From positions 1-64,000 of the forward strand of contig NZ_LGEG01000204.1 in the NCBI RefSeq assembly GCF_001280125.1: a stretch of 64,000 bases of DNA, read 5' to 3'. This document shows, piece by piece, positions 9,436 to 17,445 of the stretch. A model generated the notes under the pieces. The model was not told where the DNA came from, did no database searches, and saw nothing but the letters and a program-made list of their open reading frames with translations. Position 1 is the first letter of the stretch, and each line of letters begins with the position of its first letter. The position numbers and the translations under genes are program-made. Origin of the DNA: Streptomyces sp. NRRL F-6492. GTDB taxonomy: Bacteria > Actinomycetota > Actinomycetes > Streptomycetales > Streptomycetaceae.

Positions 9436-10314
9436 TCACAGCAGGCCGGTGCGGCGGGCCACGCTCTCGGCCAGCTTCATCCTTTCGTGCCCCTCGCCTC
9501 CGACCCGGTCGAGCACGGCGGCGACCAACGACTCGATGAGAGCCAGTGCCGGCGTGAGACTGTCGTACGGGGAGTCGGACGTCACCTGGGTGACGAGGAC
9601 GACGTCGGCGTGAGCCGCGGCCGGGGAGAGCCAGGGGTCCGTGAAGACGATGACCTTCCCCCCGCGTTCGCGGGCCAACTCGGCGATGACGGTCTTGTCG
9701 GCCTCGTAACGCCGGTAGTCGAAAAGTACGGTGACGTCGCGACGAGCGAGTTGTGTGAGGAAGGAAGCCCGTTCCACATCCCTGTCGGGAAAGAGGCTCA
9801 CCTGGTCGCGGAACTGTGTCAGATGCAGACCCAGATACCGGGCCAGCAGATGGGTGAACCTGCCGCCCGCGACGTGAACGCGGCGTCGTGGGTCGCTCAG
9901 GAGACGCACCGCGTCGCCGAACTCCTGCGGGGCGACCTCCTTGAAGGTCTGGGACACGGCCTGCTGCACGAGCGCCAGGCGCTCTCCGAGGCGGGGACCG
10001 GACGCCTCTTCCGAACGGTCCGGTGCGTCGTGCCGGGACGACCCGGAGGTCTCGTACAAGGTGATCGGGGAAGCGGTGCGCGCGTCGAGTTCGAGCCGCA
10101 GAGCGGCCTGCAGGTCGGGGAAGCCCTTGTAGCCCAGCCGGGACGCACAGCGCAGCACCGTGGGAGCGGAGACCGAGGCGCGCGCCGCGATCGTGGCGAC
10201 CGTCTCGAAAACCGCGGCCGGATATCCTGCCAGCAAGACCCGTGCGACCTTGCGCTCGGCCGGACTGAGATCCCCCAGCCTGTCGCGGATCTCATCGGCC
10301 AGCGTAGGACTCAT
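9436..10314 (-). CDS. MurR/RpiR-family transcriptional regulator (second copy)
   Basis: This is a 292-residue protein starting at the ATG at 10314, which AGGAAAG precedes. The domain order is the same as in its neighbour: HTH_6 (LSPAERKVARVLLAGYP...SAPTVLRCASRLGYKGFPDLQ) then SIS-like domain (VHVAGGRFTHLLARYLGLHLTQFR, VTVLFDYRRYEADK). About 119 bp upstream lies a copy of the bipartite motif also found before the ABC importer. It is therefore the best candidate for an autoregulated repressor of that operon. The two RpiR genes are convergent and separated by 62 bp. Confidence 0.9.
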   Translation of the reverse strand: MSPTLADEIRDRLGDLSPAERKVARVLLAGYPAAVFETVATIAARASVSAPTVLRCASRLGYKGFPDLQAALRLELDARTASPITLYETSGSSRHDAPDRSEEASGPRLGERLALVQQAVSQTFKEVAPQEFGDAVRLLSDPRRRVHVAGGRFTHLLARYLGLHLTQFRDQVSLFPDRDVERASFLTQLARRDVTVLFDYRRYEADKTVIAELARERGGKVIVFTDPWLSPAAAHADVVLVTQVTSDSPYDSLTPALALIESLVAAVLDRVGGEGHERMKLAESVARRTGLL

Positions 10315-10917
10315 GGACTTTCCTCCCTGCGTGGTCAGATCGCCGTGGCTTGCCGCCGTTCCCGGCTGCGACCTGACGGACCCGCCCCCGTACTGAAGAC
10401 TCCGGACGTACAGGCGGCGCTTTCTCCTTCGCCAAATGTATCGCCTGTTACGTACGAGCCGCAGGGAACCCGCAGAGTGCGCACCGCCTCCTCCGGCTCC
10501 ACGCGGGAGCAGGCACGGACTCCTCCGCCCTTGGACCATGCGGAGAGGTCCGCCCCATTGCGCACCTGTGCGCCGCGGCGACGGCCACGGGCCAGAGGTC
10601 CGCGGGGCGTACGGCGACCGCGGCGAGGGCGCGGCCTTGGAAGGCGCACACGGCCGGCTCCGCCGCGCGCGCCACAGCGCCCCTCCCGGCCCCGGCCCAT
10701 CACGCTCCTGGGCCCGGTCGTCTCCTGCTGGGCAAGCCGTCCTCGAAAGGCGGTTCGTCACCACCTCAGAAGGCTTGTCCGGGCCAGGTCCGGCGGCGGA
10801 ACAGGCCGCGCCCCCCTCGCCCTCCCCTCCGCCTCTGGCATCTCCCGTGCGGCGTCCTCCTGTGCCCGCCGCACGACACGCTCGGCTCCGACCCGCCGGC
10901 CATCGCCGTGGCGGGGG
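10315..10917. other. Long gap carrying the second RpiR operator
   Basis: No reading frame in these 600 bp has a ribosome binding site, a known family or Streptomyces-like third-position bias that I would trust. The only recognised element is the operator copy at 10433-10455. The remainder may be decayed sequence. Confidence 0.5.
10433..10455 (-). promoter_or_regulatory. Second copy of the RpiR operator motif
   Basis: On the minus strand this reads ACGTAAC-AGGC-GATACAT, matching both 7-bp blocks of the motif at 2977-2994 exactly and with the same 4-nt spacing. It lies 119 bp before the second RpiR gene and points to autoregulation. Confidence 0.65.
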
Positions 10918-11763
10918 CTACGGACGGGTCAGCCAGGCCGTGCGCTCATCGTGGGCGAAGCGGGCGAAGGAGATCGGCTCCCGGCCGAGGACGGTACGGA
11001 CGTCGTCGGTGACGCCTGCGGCCAGGTTGAAGCGGCAGGCGCTGTAGAGCGCGAGCATGACAGCCGCCTCGGCGCGCGGTGTCCCCAGCGCCCGGCGGTG
11101 GCGCCAGAACTCCAGTGGTCCTGGTGACGTGTAGCGGACGGGTCGGCCCAGCTCCCCGCTGATCAGGTCGGCGGCTTCGGTGTAGTTCAGGGCGGTGGCG
11201 CCGGTGGGGGTGACAGCCTCCCGCACCAGGGAGTCACCGGTCAGGGCACGGGCGGCGACGGCGGCGACGTCTCGGACGTCGACGAAGGAGGTCCGGCCGC
11301 CGCCGGCGGGAACGATGATCCGGCCCAGGTCGCGGATCTCGGCGGCATGGGTCGTGGAGAGGTTCTGCATGAAGAACCCGGCACGGACGAACGTCCACTC
11401 CACGCCAGAGGTGCGCAGCCAGCTCTCCAGGGCGTGGTGGGGAACGGCCGGGTTGCGGTCGGCGCCCTGCAGGGAGAGCAGGACCATCCGTTCGACGCCG
11501 TACCCACGAGCCGCGGACAGGGCCGGCAGCATGTCTTCCTCGACGCGGGAGATCCGGGGCGGCCGCATCACGAACATGGATGTCGCCCCGCGCATCGCTC
11601 CCCGCCAGGTCCGCGGATCCGTGAAGGAGAAGGGCACGGCCGTCGCAGCGGCGTCGGGGGCGGGCCGGTGGACAGCCGCGCGGGCAGGCACGCCCTGCTC
11701 AGTCAGTTCGCGCAGTACGTGGCGGCCGACCCTGCCGGTCGCGCCGGTGACCAGAACGGTCAT
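10918..11763 (-). CDS. NmrA/SDR-type NAD(P)-binding protein
   Basis: The 281-residue protein has the nucleotide-binding motif GATGRVGRHV at residues 6-15, then the extended NmrA pattern (VERMVLLSLQGAD, WTFVRAGFFMQNL, TSFVDVRDVAAVA, TGATALNYTEAADLISGELGR). It lacks the Tyr-x-x-x-Lys pair of true reductases. It may therefore act as a redox sensor or on a small quinone or epimerase-type substrate. AGGGA precedes the ATG at 11763. It is the last gene of a TetR-deazaflavin oxidoreductase-NmrA group transcribed leftward. Confidence 0.88.
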   Translation of the reverse strand: MTVLVTGATGRVGRHVLRELTEQGVPARAAVHRPAPDAAATAVPFSFTDPRTWRGAMRGATSMFVMRPPRISRVEEDMLPALSAARGYGVERMVLLSLQGADRNPAVPHHALESWLRTSGVEWTFVRAGFFMQNLSTTHAAEIRDLGRIIVPAGGGRTSFVDVRDVAAVAARALTGDSLVREAVTPTGATALNYTEAADLISGELGRPVRYTSPGPLEFWRHRRALGTPRAEAAVMLALYSACRFNLAAGVTDDVRTVLGREPISFARFAHDERTAWLTRP

Positions 11764-11887
11764 GGTCCCTCCTCGTGCGGTCGCCGAGTCACGGCGTCCG
11801 GTGTGCACGTCATGGTCCCGGCTCGTCCCACCGGTCGCCGCGCGCCGCGCCGTAGGGGACCGGCGGAGGGGGGTCTCGCCGGGGCAT

Positions 11888-12358
11888 TCACGGGGTGACG
11901 TGGATCATGGAGAGTCCCGAGGCGGTGACGGCCTCGCGGATCTCGTCGTAGGAGGGGACTCGGTCGACGTTGATCCGTATGCCGAGGCGGCGTTGCGCCT
12001 TCGCGGGACCGAGCTCGGTGATGAGGCCGCGGTAGACGGTGGTGACCTCGTCGGGTTCGGCGACCAGGACGGCGCGAGCCGGGCGCCGGGCGCCGTGCAG
12101 GGTGACGTGGATGTCGCGGCCGCCGGCGAAGTTGTGACGCCAGCCGCTGTTGGTGAACACCGTGACTCGGCCGTCGACGAGGTGGTAACCGGCCGGTACG
12201 TCGAAGGGGCGGCCGCTCTTGCGTCCCGTGAAGTGCAGGATCAGCAGCGTGTCCCCCGCTTTGCCGCGTGCGGCCAGTCGTCGTACCACCGGGTTGACGA
12301 CTTTCATGAGAACGGTAGGGGGGTGTCGGCGTTCGAGGGCGGGGCGAGGGGCGGCCAT
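11888..12358 (-). CDS. Deazaflavin (F420)-dependent nitroreductase-family protein
   Basis: This 156-residue protein resembles the Ddn/PNPOx-like family: LLILHFTGRKSGRPFDVPAGYHLVDGRVTVFTNSGWRHN and a second half with RPARAVLVAEPDEVTTVYRGLITELG. Family members bind F420 or lipids and reduce quinones or nitro compounds; the substrate here is unknown. The ATG at 12358 is chosen over an upstream in-frame start inside the TetR end because AGGAAGA precedes it by 7 nt. It starts 17 nt after the TetR stop, so it is very likely co-transcribed and self-regulated with it. Confidence 0.85.
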   Translation of the reverse strand: MAAPRPALERRHPPTVLMKVVNPVVRRLAARGKAGDTLLILHFTGRKSGRPFDVPAGYHLVDGRVTVFTNSGWRHNFAGGRDIHVTLHGARRPARAVLVAEPDEVTTVYRGLITELGPAKAQRRLGIRINVDRVPSYDEIREAVTASGLSMIHVTP

Positions 12359-12375
12359 CGTGTCGTCTTCCTGGG

Positions 12376-13059
12376 TCAGGGAGCTGGGGGTGGTGCGGGG
12401 CTCGGGCCGAGGTGCGGGGAGTCGAGCCATTCGGGGTCCGTGGTCAAGAGCGAGCGGAGCAGGGCGAAGGACTGGCGCACGGACCGCGCCGCGCCGTTCC
12501 CGTCATCGGCCCGGTGGGCCCAGCGCATCGTCCCCGCACGCAGTGCCACCGCACACATGCCCGCCAACAGCACGGCCGTCTCGTCCGTGGCCGGGCGGCG
12601 GGTGCGGCGCGCGACGAGAGACGCGAGATCTCTCTCCACCGCCGCGAACCCGGCGCTCAGTGCCGCGAGAACCGCGGGGGTCCCTTCGGCGACGCGTACC
12701 GCCCTGGCGGCTTCGTCGTGGTCGACCTCCAGCCGCTCCAGAGGCGTCGCGAGCAGGTCACCGAGGTCCTCCACCACGGAACGCAGGTCGACATCGGGCG
12801 AGGCGGCGAATCTCTCGGCGGCCTCCGCCGCCGGTGCGGCGGGCCACACGGCCAGTACGGATTCCTTCGACGGGAAGTAGTTGAAGAAGGTACGGGGTGA
12901 CACCCCCGCCTCCTGCGCCACGGCCTCGACCGTCACGTCGTCGAAACCGCGCTCTTCCATCAACCGCAGGGCCACCGAACGCAACAGCGCCTTCGTCTCG
13001 CGGCGTCGCCGGTCCCTCAGGCCTTCGGGCGGTGCAGGCCGTTCGCCATCCATGTTCAC
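12376..13059 (-). CDS. TetR-family transcriptional regulator
   Basis: The protein has 227 residues from a GTG at 13059 (an ATG two codons later is an alternative; neither has a good ribosome binding site). The HTH lies at about residues 20-66: LLRSVALRLMEERGFDDVTVEAVAQEAGVSPRTFFNYFPSKESV. The C-terminal half is a helical ligand domain ending in a Pro-rich tail. A nested perfect palindrome just upstream of the start is the probable operator. It heads the group with the Ddn-like and NmrA-like proteins. Confidence 0.9.
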   Translation of the reverse strand: MNMDGERPAPPEGLRDRRRRETKALLRSVALRLMEERGFDDVTVEAVAQEAGVSPRTFFNYFPSKESVLAVWPAAPAAEAAERFAASPDVDLRSVVEDLGDLLATPLERLEVDHDEAARAVRVAEGTPAVLAALSAGFAAVERDLASLVARRTRRPATDETAVLLAGMCAVALRAGTMRWAHRADDGNGAARSVRQSFALLRSLLTTDPEWLDSPHLGPSPAPPPAP

Positions 13060-13062
13060 ATG

Positions 13063-13097
13063 ATTGCACAGCCTGCAGTATTTGCAGCCACTGCAAT
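13063..13097 (-). promoter_or_regulatory. Nested palindromic TetR operator
   Basis: Inner arms CTGCA (13073-13077) and TGCAG (13083-13087), and outer arms ATTGCA (13063-13068) and TGCAAT (13092-13097), share one centre at 13080. Placed directly upstream of the TetR start, this is very likely its autoregulatory site. Confidence 0.75.
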
Positions 13098-13181
13098 TCT
13101 ATTCTATGGTCTCATTCGAGTCGGAATGGCGAGAAGTGATCTTCCGCAGTGCGGCTCCAGCCCTGTACAGGGGCTACTGGC

Positions 13182-13216
13182 GGCCGGGTCGCGCACCCCC
13201 CGAGTGCGACCCGGCC
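13182..13216 (-). terminator. Hairpin after the alkB-linked TetR gene
   Basis: GGCCGGGTCGC and GCGACCCGGCC form an 11-bp stem around a C-rich 13-nt loop, about 70 nt beyond the stop of the TetR gene at 13289. Confidence 0.7.
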
Positions 13217-13288
13217 CGCTCGTGCCGGACGAGCGAATCCACGCCGTCGGCGGCCCGGGGGCCGCGCGGGCACGGCCCGGACGGCCCG

Positions 13289-13945
13289 TCAGCCGGGCTC
13301 GGCGGGCGAGGGTAGGCCCAGGACGGCACACCCGACCCCGGCAACCCGTTCGGGCGTGGAAGCGGAGTCGGGGGACGGCGACAGCATGTGGCTGATCGTC
13401 AGGCGCACCACCGCGTCGGCGGCCTCGGACCGTCGCCACGAGGGCGCTTCGGCCGCCACGACGTCCAGCCACGCGGCGACCAGTTCTCGTGCGGCGGTGA
13501 GCACCGGTTCCGGCCGGCTGGTCAGGAACGGGAGCAGCGCGTCCGTGCCGCCCCGGGCCGCCCGTACCACCGCGGCGATGAAGGGGTTGCGCTCCGCCTC
13601 GATCAAGGCATGGGCGACGCCGGTCGTCAGGGCGGCGCCGACATCACCGGGCCGGCTTTCGAGGGCGGCGCCGACGGCGAGCAGAAACCTTCCGGTCTCC
13701 CGTTCGACCAAGGCCCGCCCGACTCCGGCGCGGTCGCCGAACTCCGCGTAGACGGAAGGCCGGGAGACCTCGGCACGCCGGGCGAGGTCGGCCATCCGCA
13801 CCCGGTCCCAGCCCGCCTCGGCAGCGAGTAGCCACGCCTCTTCCAGTACCCGCTCCCGCATCCGCTTGCGCCAGGCGACCCGGGGAGGGTCGGGCGGATC
13901 GGAGACGGGCACCTGCGCATCGATCACGTACCCCACCCTCCCCAT
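13289..13945 (-). CDS. TetR-family regulator divergent from alkB
   Basis: About 218 residues, with the HTH at residues 26-70 (RERVLEEAWLLAAEAGWDRVRMADLARRAEVSRPSVYAEFGDRAGVGRAL) followed by a ligand domain. This pattern is common in TetR regulators found beside alkane hydroxylases. The start is uncertain: ATGs at 13957 and 13945 are both possible and neither has a ribosome binding site, so the message may be leaderless. It is divergent from alkB, with an inverted repeat overlapping its start, which suggests it represses alkB until an alkane-derived ligand is present. Confidence 0.88.
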   Translation of the reverse strand: MGRVGYVIDAQVPVSDPPDPPRVAWRKRMRERVLEEAWLLAAEAGWDRVRMADLARRAEVSRPSVYAEFGDRAGVGRALVERETGRFLLAVGAALESRPGDVGAALTTGVAHALIEAERNPFIAAVVRAARGGTDALLPFLTSRPEPVLTAARELVAAWLDVVAAEAPSWRRSEAADAVVRLTISHMLSPSPDSASTPERVAGVGCAVLGLPSPAEPG

Positions 13946-13946
13946 G

Positions 13947-13959
13947 TGATGGATCATCA
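13947..13959. promoter_or_regulatory. Candidate TetR operator between TetR and alkB
   Basis: TGATGGATCATCA is an inverted repeat with 5-bp arms and a 3-nt centre. It overlaps the TetR start region and lies just before a TTGACA hexamer (13965-13970) that could serve as the -35 element of alkB. Confidence 0.5.
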
Positions 13960-14036
13960 GAATATTGACACGGAGCAACCTTTGTCAGCGAAGCGTGGAG
14001 GTGTCACGCTCGGCCCTCCCCCACAGAGGAGTCCCC

Positions 14037-15152
14037 GTGGCCGACCGCCCTTCCCCCGCCGCCCTGACGTGGCGTGATCCGAAACGCCACCTGTGGCTGC
14101 TCGCCCTGGCCGTCCCCACGCTTCCCTTCCAGGCGGGCGGCCTGGCCGAGCTGACGGGAATCGGCCTGTTCTGGTGGTGGGGCCCCTTCTTCACCTTCGT
14201 CCTGGTGCCCCTGCTCGACCAGGTGCTGGGGGCCGACGACACCAACCCTCCGGAAGCGGTGATGGAACTGCTGGAGGCGGACCGCTACTACCGCTGGTGC
14301 ACCTACCTCTACCTGCCACTGCAGTTCGGCGCGCTGGTGTGGGCCTGCGACAGGTGGGCCGGGGGCGGGCTCTCCACGGCGGAGGGCCTGGGCCTCGCCG
14401 CGACCACGGGCGTCGTGGCCGGGGTCGCCATCAACACCGCCCACGAACTCGGCCACAAGCGCGAGGAGCTGGAGCGGCGGCTGAGCCGCATGGCACTGGC
14501 ACAGGCCGGTTACGGGCACTTCGGCGTGGAGCACAACCACGGCCACCACGTGCGCGTCGCCACCCCCGAGGATCCCGCCAGCTCCCGCATGGGCGAGAGC
14601 TTCTGGCGCTTCCTCCCGCGCACGGTGGGAGGCGGCGTGCGCTCGGCGTGGCACCTGGAACGACGCAGGCTGGAACGGCGCGACCGGCCGGTGTGGAGCC
14701 GGCACAACGACGTCCTCACGGCCTGGTCCATGACGGTCGTGCTGTTCGGCGCGCTGACCGTCGTCTTCGGTCCGGTCGTCCTGCCCTTCCTGCTCCTGCA
14801 GGCCGTGCTGGGCTTCTGCCTGCTGGAGACGGTGAACTACCTGGAGCACTACGGACTGCTCCGGCAGCGACGGCCGGACGGCCGGTACGAGCGCGTGACA
14901 CCGTCCCACAGCTGGAACAGTGACCACACCCTCAGCAACCTGTTCCTCTTCCAGCTCCAGCGGCACTCGGACCACCACGCCAACCCACTGCGCCGCTACC
15001 AGACCCTGCGCCACTTCGAAGAGGCGCCCCAGCTCCCGTCCGGCTACGCCACCATGATCGCCCTGGCCTGGTTCCCGCCCCTGTGGCGCCGGGTGATGGA
15101 CCGACGGCTCCTCGCCCACTACGGAGGCGACACCGCCCTGACGAACCACTGA
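14037..15152 (+). CDS. alkB: Alkane 1-monooxygenase
   Basis: This 371-residue integral membrane diiron enzyme hydroxylates the terminal carbon of alkanes. The histidine boxes are intact: HELGHK (His136, His140), EHNHGHH (His166, His168, His170, His171) and LQRHSDHHANP (His310, His313, His314). The AlkB-specific NYLEHYGL line lies between boxes two and three. Hydrophobic segments before and between the boxes match the six-helix topology. GAGGAG precedes the GTG start. The length is a little short of the usual 400 or so residues, with a trimmed N-terminus. No rubredoxin or rubredoxin reductase gene follows, so electrons must come from elsewhere. Confidence 0.93.
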   Translation: MADRPSPAALTWRDPKRHLWLLALAVPTLPFQAGGLAELTGIGLFWWWGPFFTFVLVPLLDQVLGADDTNPPEAVMELLEADRYYRWCTYLYLPLQFGALVWACDRWAGGGLSTAEGLGLAATTGVVAGVAINTAHELGHKREELERRLSRMALAQAGYGHFGVEHNHGHHVRVATPEDPASSRMGESFWRFLPRTVGGGVRSAWHLERRRLERRDRPVWSRHNDVLTAWSMTVVLFGALTVVFGPVVLPFLLLQAVLGFCLLETVNYLEHYGLLRQRRPDGRYERVTPSHSWNSDHTLSNLFLFQLQRHSDHHANPLRRYQTLRHFEEAPQLPSGYATMIALAWFPPLWRRVMDRRLLAHYGGDTALTNH

Positions 15153-15257
15153 CCGGGCCCCGCCGGTCAAGGGCCCTCGCAGGTGGTCCTCCCGGGGCCG
15201 TCGTTCCGGCCGCCTTCCCTCGGCCGACGAGGCCGTGTGCGGCACCGGGCACGGCCT

Positions 15258-15416
15258 CGTCCCAGACGCGCGGCGCGTCCAGGAAGGCCGCCGGGTCGTC
15301 GCGGTGCGGGGTGCGACCGGTGCCCGGCAGGACGCGCACCCGTGTTCCGAAGCGCCGCAGCCGATTGCGCCCGGAACTGCTCAGCCGCCGGCAGCGCCGT
15401 CCCCTACAGTGCCGAA
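15258..15416 (-). pseudogene. Possible C-terminal remnant of an alpha/beta hydrolase
   Basis: One minus-strand frame reads FGTRVRVLPGTGRTPHRDDPAAFLDA, which resembles the last strand and catalytic-His region of alpha/beta hydrolases (xVxPGxGHxPHxDDPxAF). No upstream half is present and there is no start signal. It overlaps the promoter of the next gene, so if real it is a dead fragment. Confidence 0.35.
15405..15410 (+). promoter_or_regulatory. Probable -10 element of the 97-residue gene
   Basis: TACAGT lies 9 nt before the ATG at 15420. That spacing would place the transcription start at or next to the start codon, giving a leaderless message. Confidence 0.45.
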
Positions 15417-15419
15417 AGC

Positions 15420-15713
15420 ATGACGGCACTCGCGTCCTTCGCCTTCGTGCGCCACATGGACGGGCTCCGCCACCACTTCGAACGCGACGGCGAGCACAAC
15501 GGACGCCCCGCCTACCGCCGGACGGACGGGCACGTGCGGTGTGTCTGGTCGCCGACCGACGGCTGGCATTGCGAGATCGCTGACGGTCTCGTCACCGCGC
15601 GTCCCCTCGGTAACCACGCTGACGAACCCGAACCCCCGGCCACCGTCTGGCGCAGCTTCAAAGACGACCGCTCCTACCTCTACGACCTCCGGGCCCCCGA
15701 CCCCGAGGCTTGA
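15420..15713 (+). CDS. Small protein of unknown function
   Basis: A 97-residue soluble protein, rich in His and Trp at its centre (RHMDGLRHHFERDGEHNG, VRCVWSPTDGWHCEIADG). I do not recognise a family. There is no ribosome binding site, but a -10 element sits close upstream, consistent with leaderless translation. Codon use is normal for the window. The gene stands alone between alkB and a secreted protein. Confidence 0.6.
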   Translation: MTALASFAFVRHMDGLRHHFERDGEHNGRPAYRRTDGHVRCVWSPTDGWHCEIADGLVTARPLGNHADEPEPPATVWRSFKDDRSYLYDLRAPDPEA

Positions 15714-15791
15714 TCCGCCGGACAGTGCCCAGCAGCGGGCACAAGGGCAAAATCCGGTCATCGGCCTGGACGCGGCTCCACACGGGTTGAA

Positions 15792-17285
15792 ATGATCTCG
15801 GCCCTCACCCGTTTTCGCTTACACGAAGGCCAGAGCACGTTGACTCCGCATCAGCCCCCGAGGTCCCGTTCCCACCGGCACGCCGGCTGGGTCGCCGCGC
15901 TTGCCGCGGCGGTCCTGGCCATACCGGTCCTCGTCACTCCGGCACGGGCTGCGGCCCCCGGGGACCCCGCCGCCGCTTCCTCCTTCAACCTCAAGCCCGG
16001 CCCGGACCTGAGCAGCGCGGTGACCGCGTTGAAGGCGGCCCTGCCGACAGAAGGCGTCCAGGATCTGCTCGACGACGGCAATCGCGTCGCGAAGACCGGC
16101 ACGTCGTGCACCACCGATCCGTTCGGCACCGGTGACAACGGCGCCGTACTCGCCCCGGCCAGAAAGGTCTGCTGGGACGCGGGCGACGCCGGAACCGCGG
16201 AGTGGATCCCGCAGGGCATCACGGGCGTCTCGGACGCCCAGGCCGACGAGCTCTGGGGAGCCCGTAAGCCGCTGGTCACCGCCTGGTACGACAAGGCCAG
16301 TACCAGCCTGTGTACGGCCGACCCCGGCACGTGCCCCGACAAGGGCGTGCGGTTGTCGTTCCTGGACCCGGAAACGCCCGTGGCCGGCACCCCCGACGGG
16401 CGCCGCTACCGCCACGCCCTCCTGGTCGAGCCGTACTTCAACTCGTACGGCAACGCCTCCTACAAGGCCGTCGACGTCCACGCCGGGGGCATCGCCTGGT
16501 ACAAGTACTACCTCTACGTCGCAGACACCATGAACGGCCTGCGGGTCTTCGACATGCGCTCCATCCTGGACCTCAACCCCGACCAGAACGCCTCGGTGGA
16601 CGACACCACGCTCAACGGGCTGAAGAGCAACGTCACGGACGAGAACAAGATCGGCCGTCAGAGCAACGTCTACTACAGCCATACCTACCGGTACGTGATG
16701 CCACAGGTGGCGTCGTACAGATTCGTCGCCCCCCAGGGCAACTCGTCCGCGGGCACCTGCGTGGCCACCGGGGCCCCCAAGGCGTCGTACGTCTCCGTGG
16801 ACCGCAGCGCCCCCACCGCCCCCGCACTGATCATGGGCGAGTACTGCGACTCCGACACCGAGCACCCGGAGAAGGGCCGCGTCGGCGCGGTTCCCATCGA
16901 AGACGCTACGGGTCTGCTCAAAGAGGCAGGCGGGACGGTCACCGCGACCTCGGCGTACTACCTGCCCCGTGACCTCACCCAGGGTGCCGCTCGGTACAAC
17001 GGCATGTACTACTTCAACCGCAGTTACCTCGACAACAGCGGAAGTCTGCGCCGCGCCACCGTCACCGGAGGCCGTCTGACGGACTACGGAAGCAACATCA
17101 CCAACGCGGTCGGCCCCGAGGACCTGTACGTCGAACACGGTCAGAGCGTGCCGGGCGCCCCCCAGTACCTCTGGTCGCTGACCGAACACCGTGCGGACGG
17201 TACGGCGGGCTGCGAAGACGAGGGCTCCCCGTGCGGCCGGGTGATCTACGCCCATCAGCTGAGCGACGTCCTGGCCCGCCCATAA
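15792..17285 (+). CDS. Secreted protein of unknown function
   Basis: The protein has 497 residues. After a basic N-terminus (RSRSHRHAGW) comes a hydrophobic stretch, AALAAAVLAIPVLVTPARAAA, so it is exported. The mature part is rich in Tyr, Asp and Cys. It has recurring WYKYYLYVADTMNGLRVFDMR and YYFNRSYLDN patterns that suggest a beta-propeller-like fold. I do not recognise a catalytic motif. A TTG at 15840 with GAAGG upstream is an alternative start. It has no operon partner: an IS remnant follows. Confidence 0.75.
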   Translation: MISALTRFRLHEGQSTLTPHQPPRSRSHRHAGWVAALAAAVLAIPVLVTPARAAAPGDPAAASSFNLKPGPDLSSAVTALKAALPTEGVQDLLDDGNRVAKTGTSCTTDPFGTGDNGAVLAPARKVCWDAGDAGTAEWIPQGITGVSDAQADELWGARKPLVTAWYDKASTSLCTADPGTCPDKGVRLSFLDPETPVAGTPDGRRYRHALLVEPYFNSYGNASYKAVDVHAGGIAWYKYYLYVADTMNGLRVFDMRSILDLNPDQNASVDDTTLNGLKSNVTDENKIGRQSNVYYSHTYRYVMPQVASYRFVAPQGNSSAGTCVATGAPKASYVSVDRSAPTAPALIMGEYCDSDTEHPEKGRVGAVPIEDATGLLKEAGGTVTATSAYYLPRDLTQGAARYNGMYYFNRSYLDNSGSLRRATVTGGRLTDYGSNITNAVGPEDLYVEHGQSVPGAPQYLWSLTEHRADGTAGCEDEGSPCGRVIYAHQLSDVLARP

Positions 17286-17324
17286 CGGCCGGGCAGCCGG
17301 CCTGCTGATGGTCATCGAGCCCTT

Positions 17325-17445
17325 TCAGAGTGGCCGCTGATCGGGTGACGGGCCGGTCCCCCGCGACGCACGAGGCTCCTGAGCTGTTGAGAGAGGCGTT
17401 CGACGTCTCGAATCATCAGCACGGGAGCCTCGTTGGTTCCCTGCC
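17325..17445 (+). mobile_element. 5' end remnant of an IS element
   Basis: The block AGTGGCCGCTGATCGGGTGACGG ... GAGCCTCGTTGGT (in pieces of under 20 conserved bases) matches the block at 24940-25050 in order, spacing and orientation. There it precedes a recognisable IS5-type transposase remnant. Here the transposase itself is gone. Confidence 0.6.

Noticed and set aside
10448..10675. 75-codon minus-strand frame upstream of the second RpiR gene
   Set aside because: There is no ribosome binding site or family, and it covers the operator region; not supportable as a gene.
13060..13395. Small plus-strand frames between the two TetR genes
   Set aside because: They overlap the TetR operator and a terminator hairpin and have Pro/Arg-rich text typical of non-coding GC-rich DNA.
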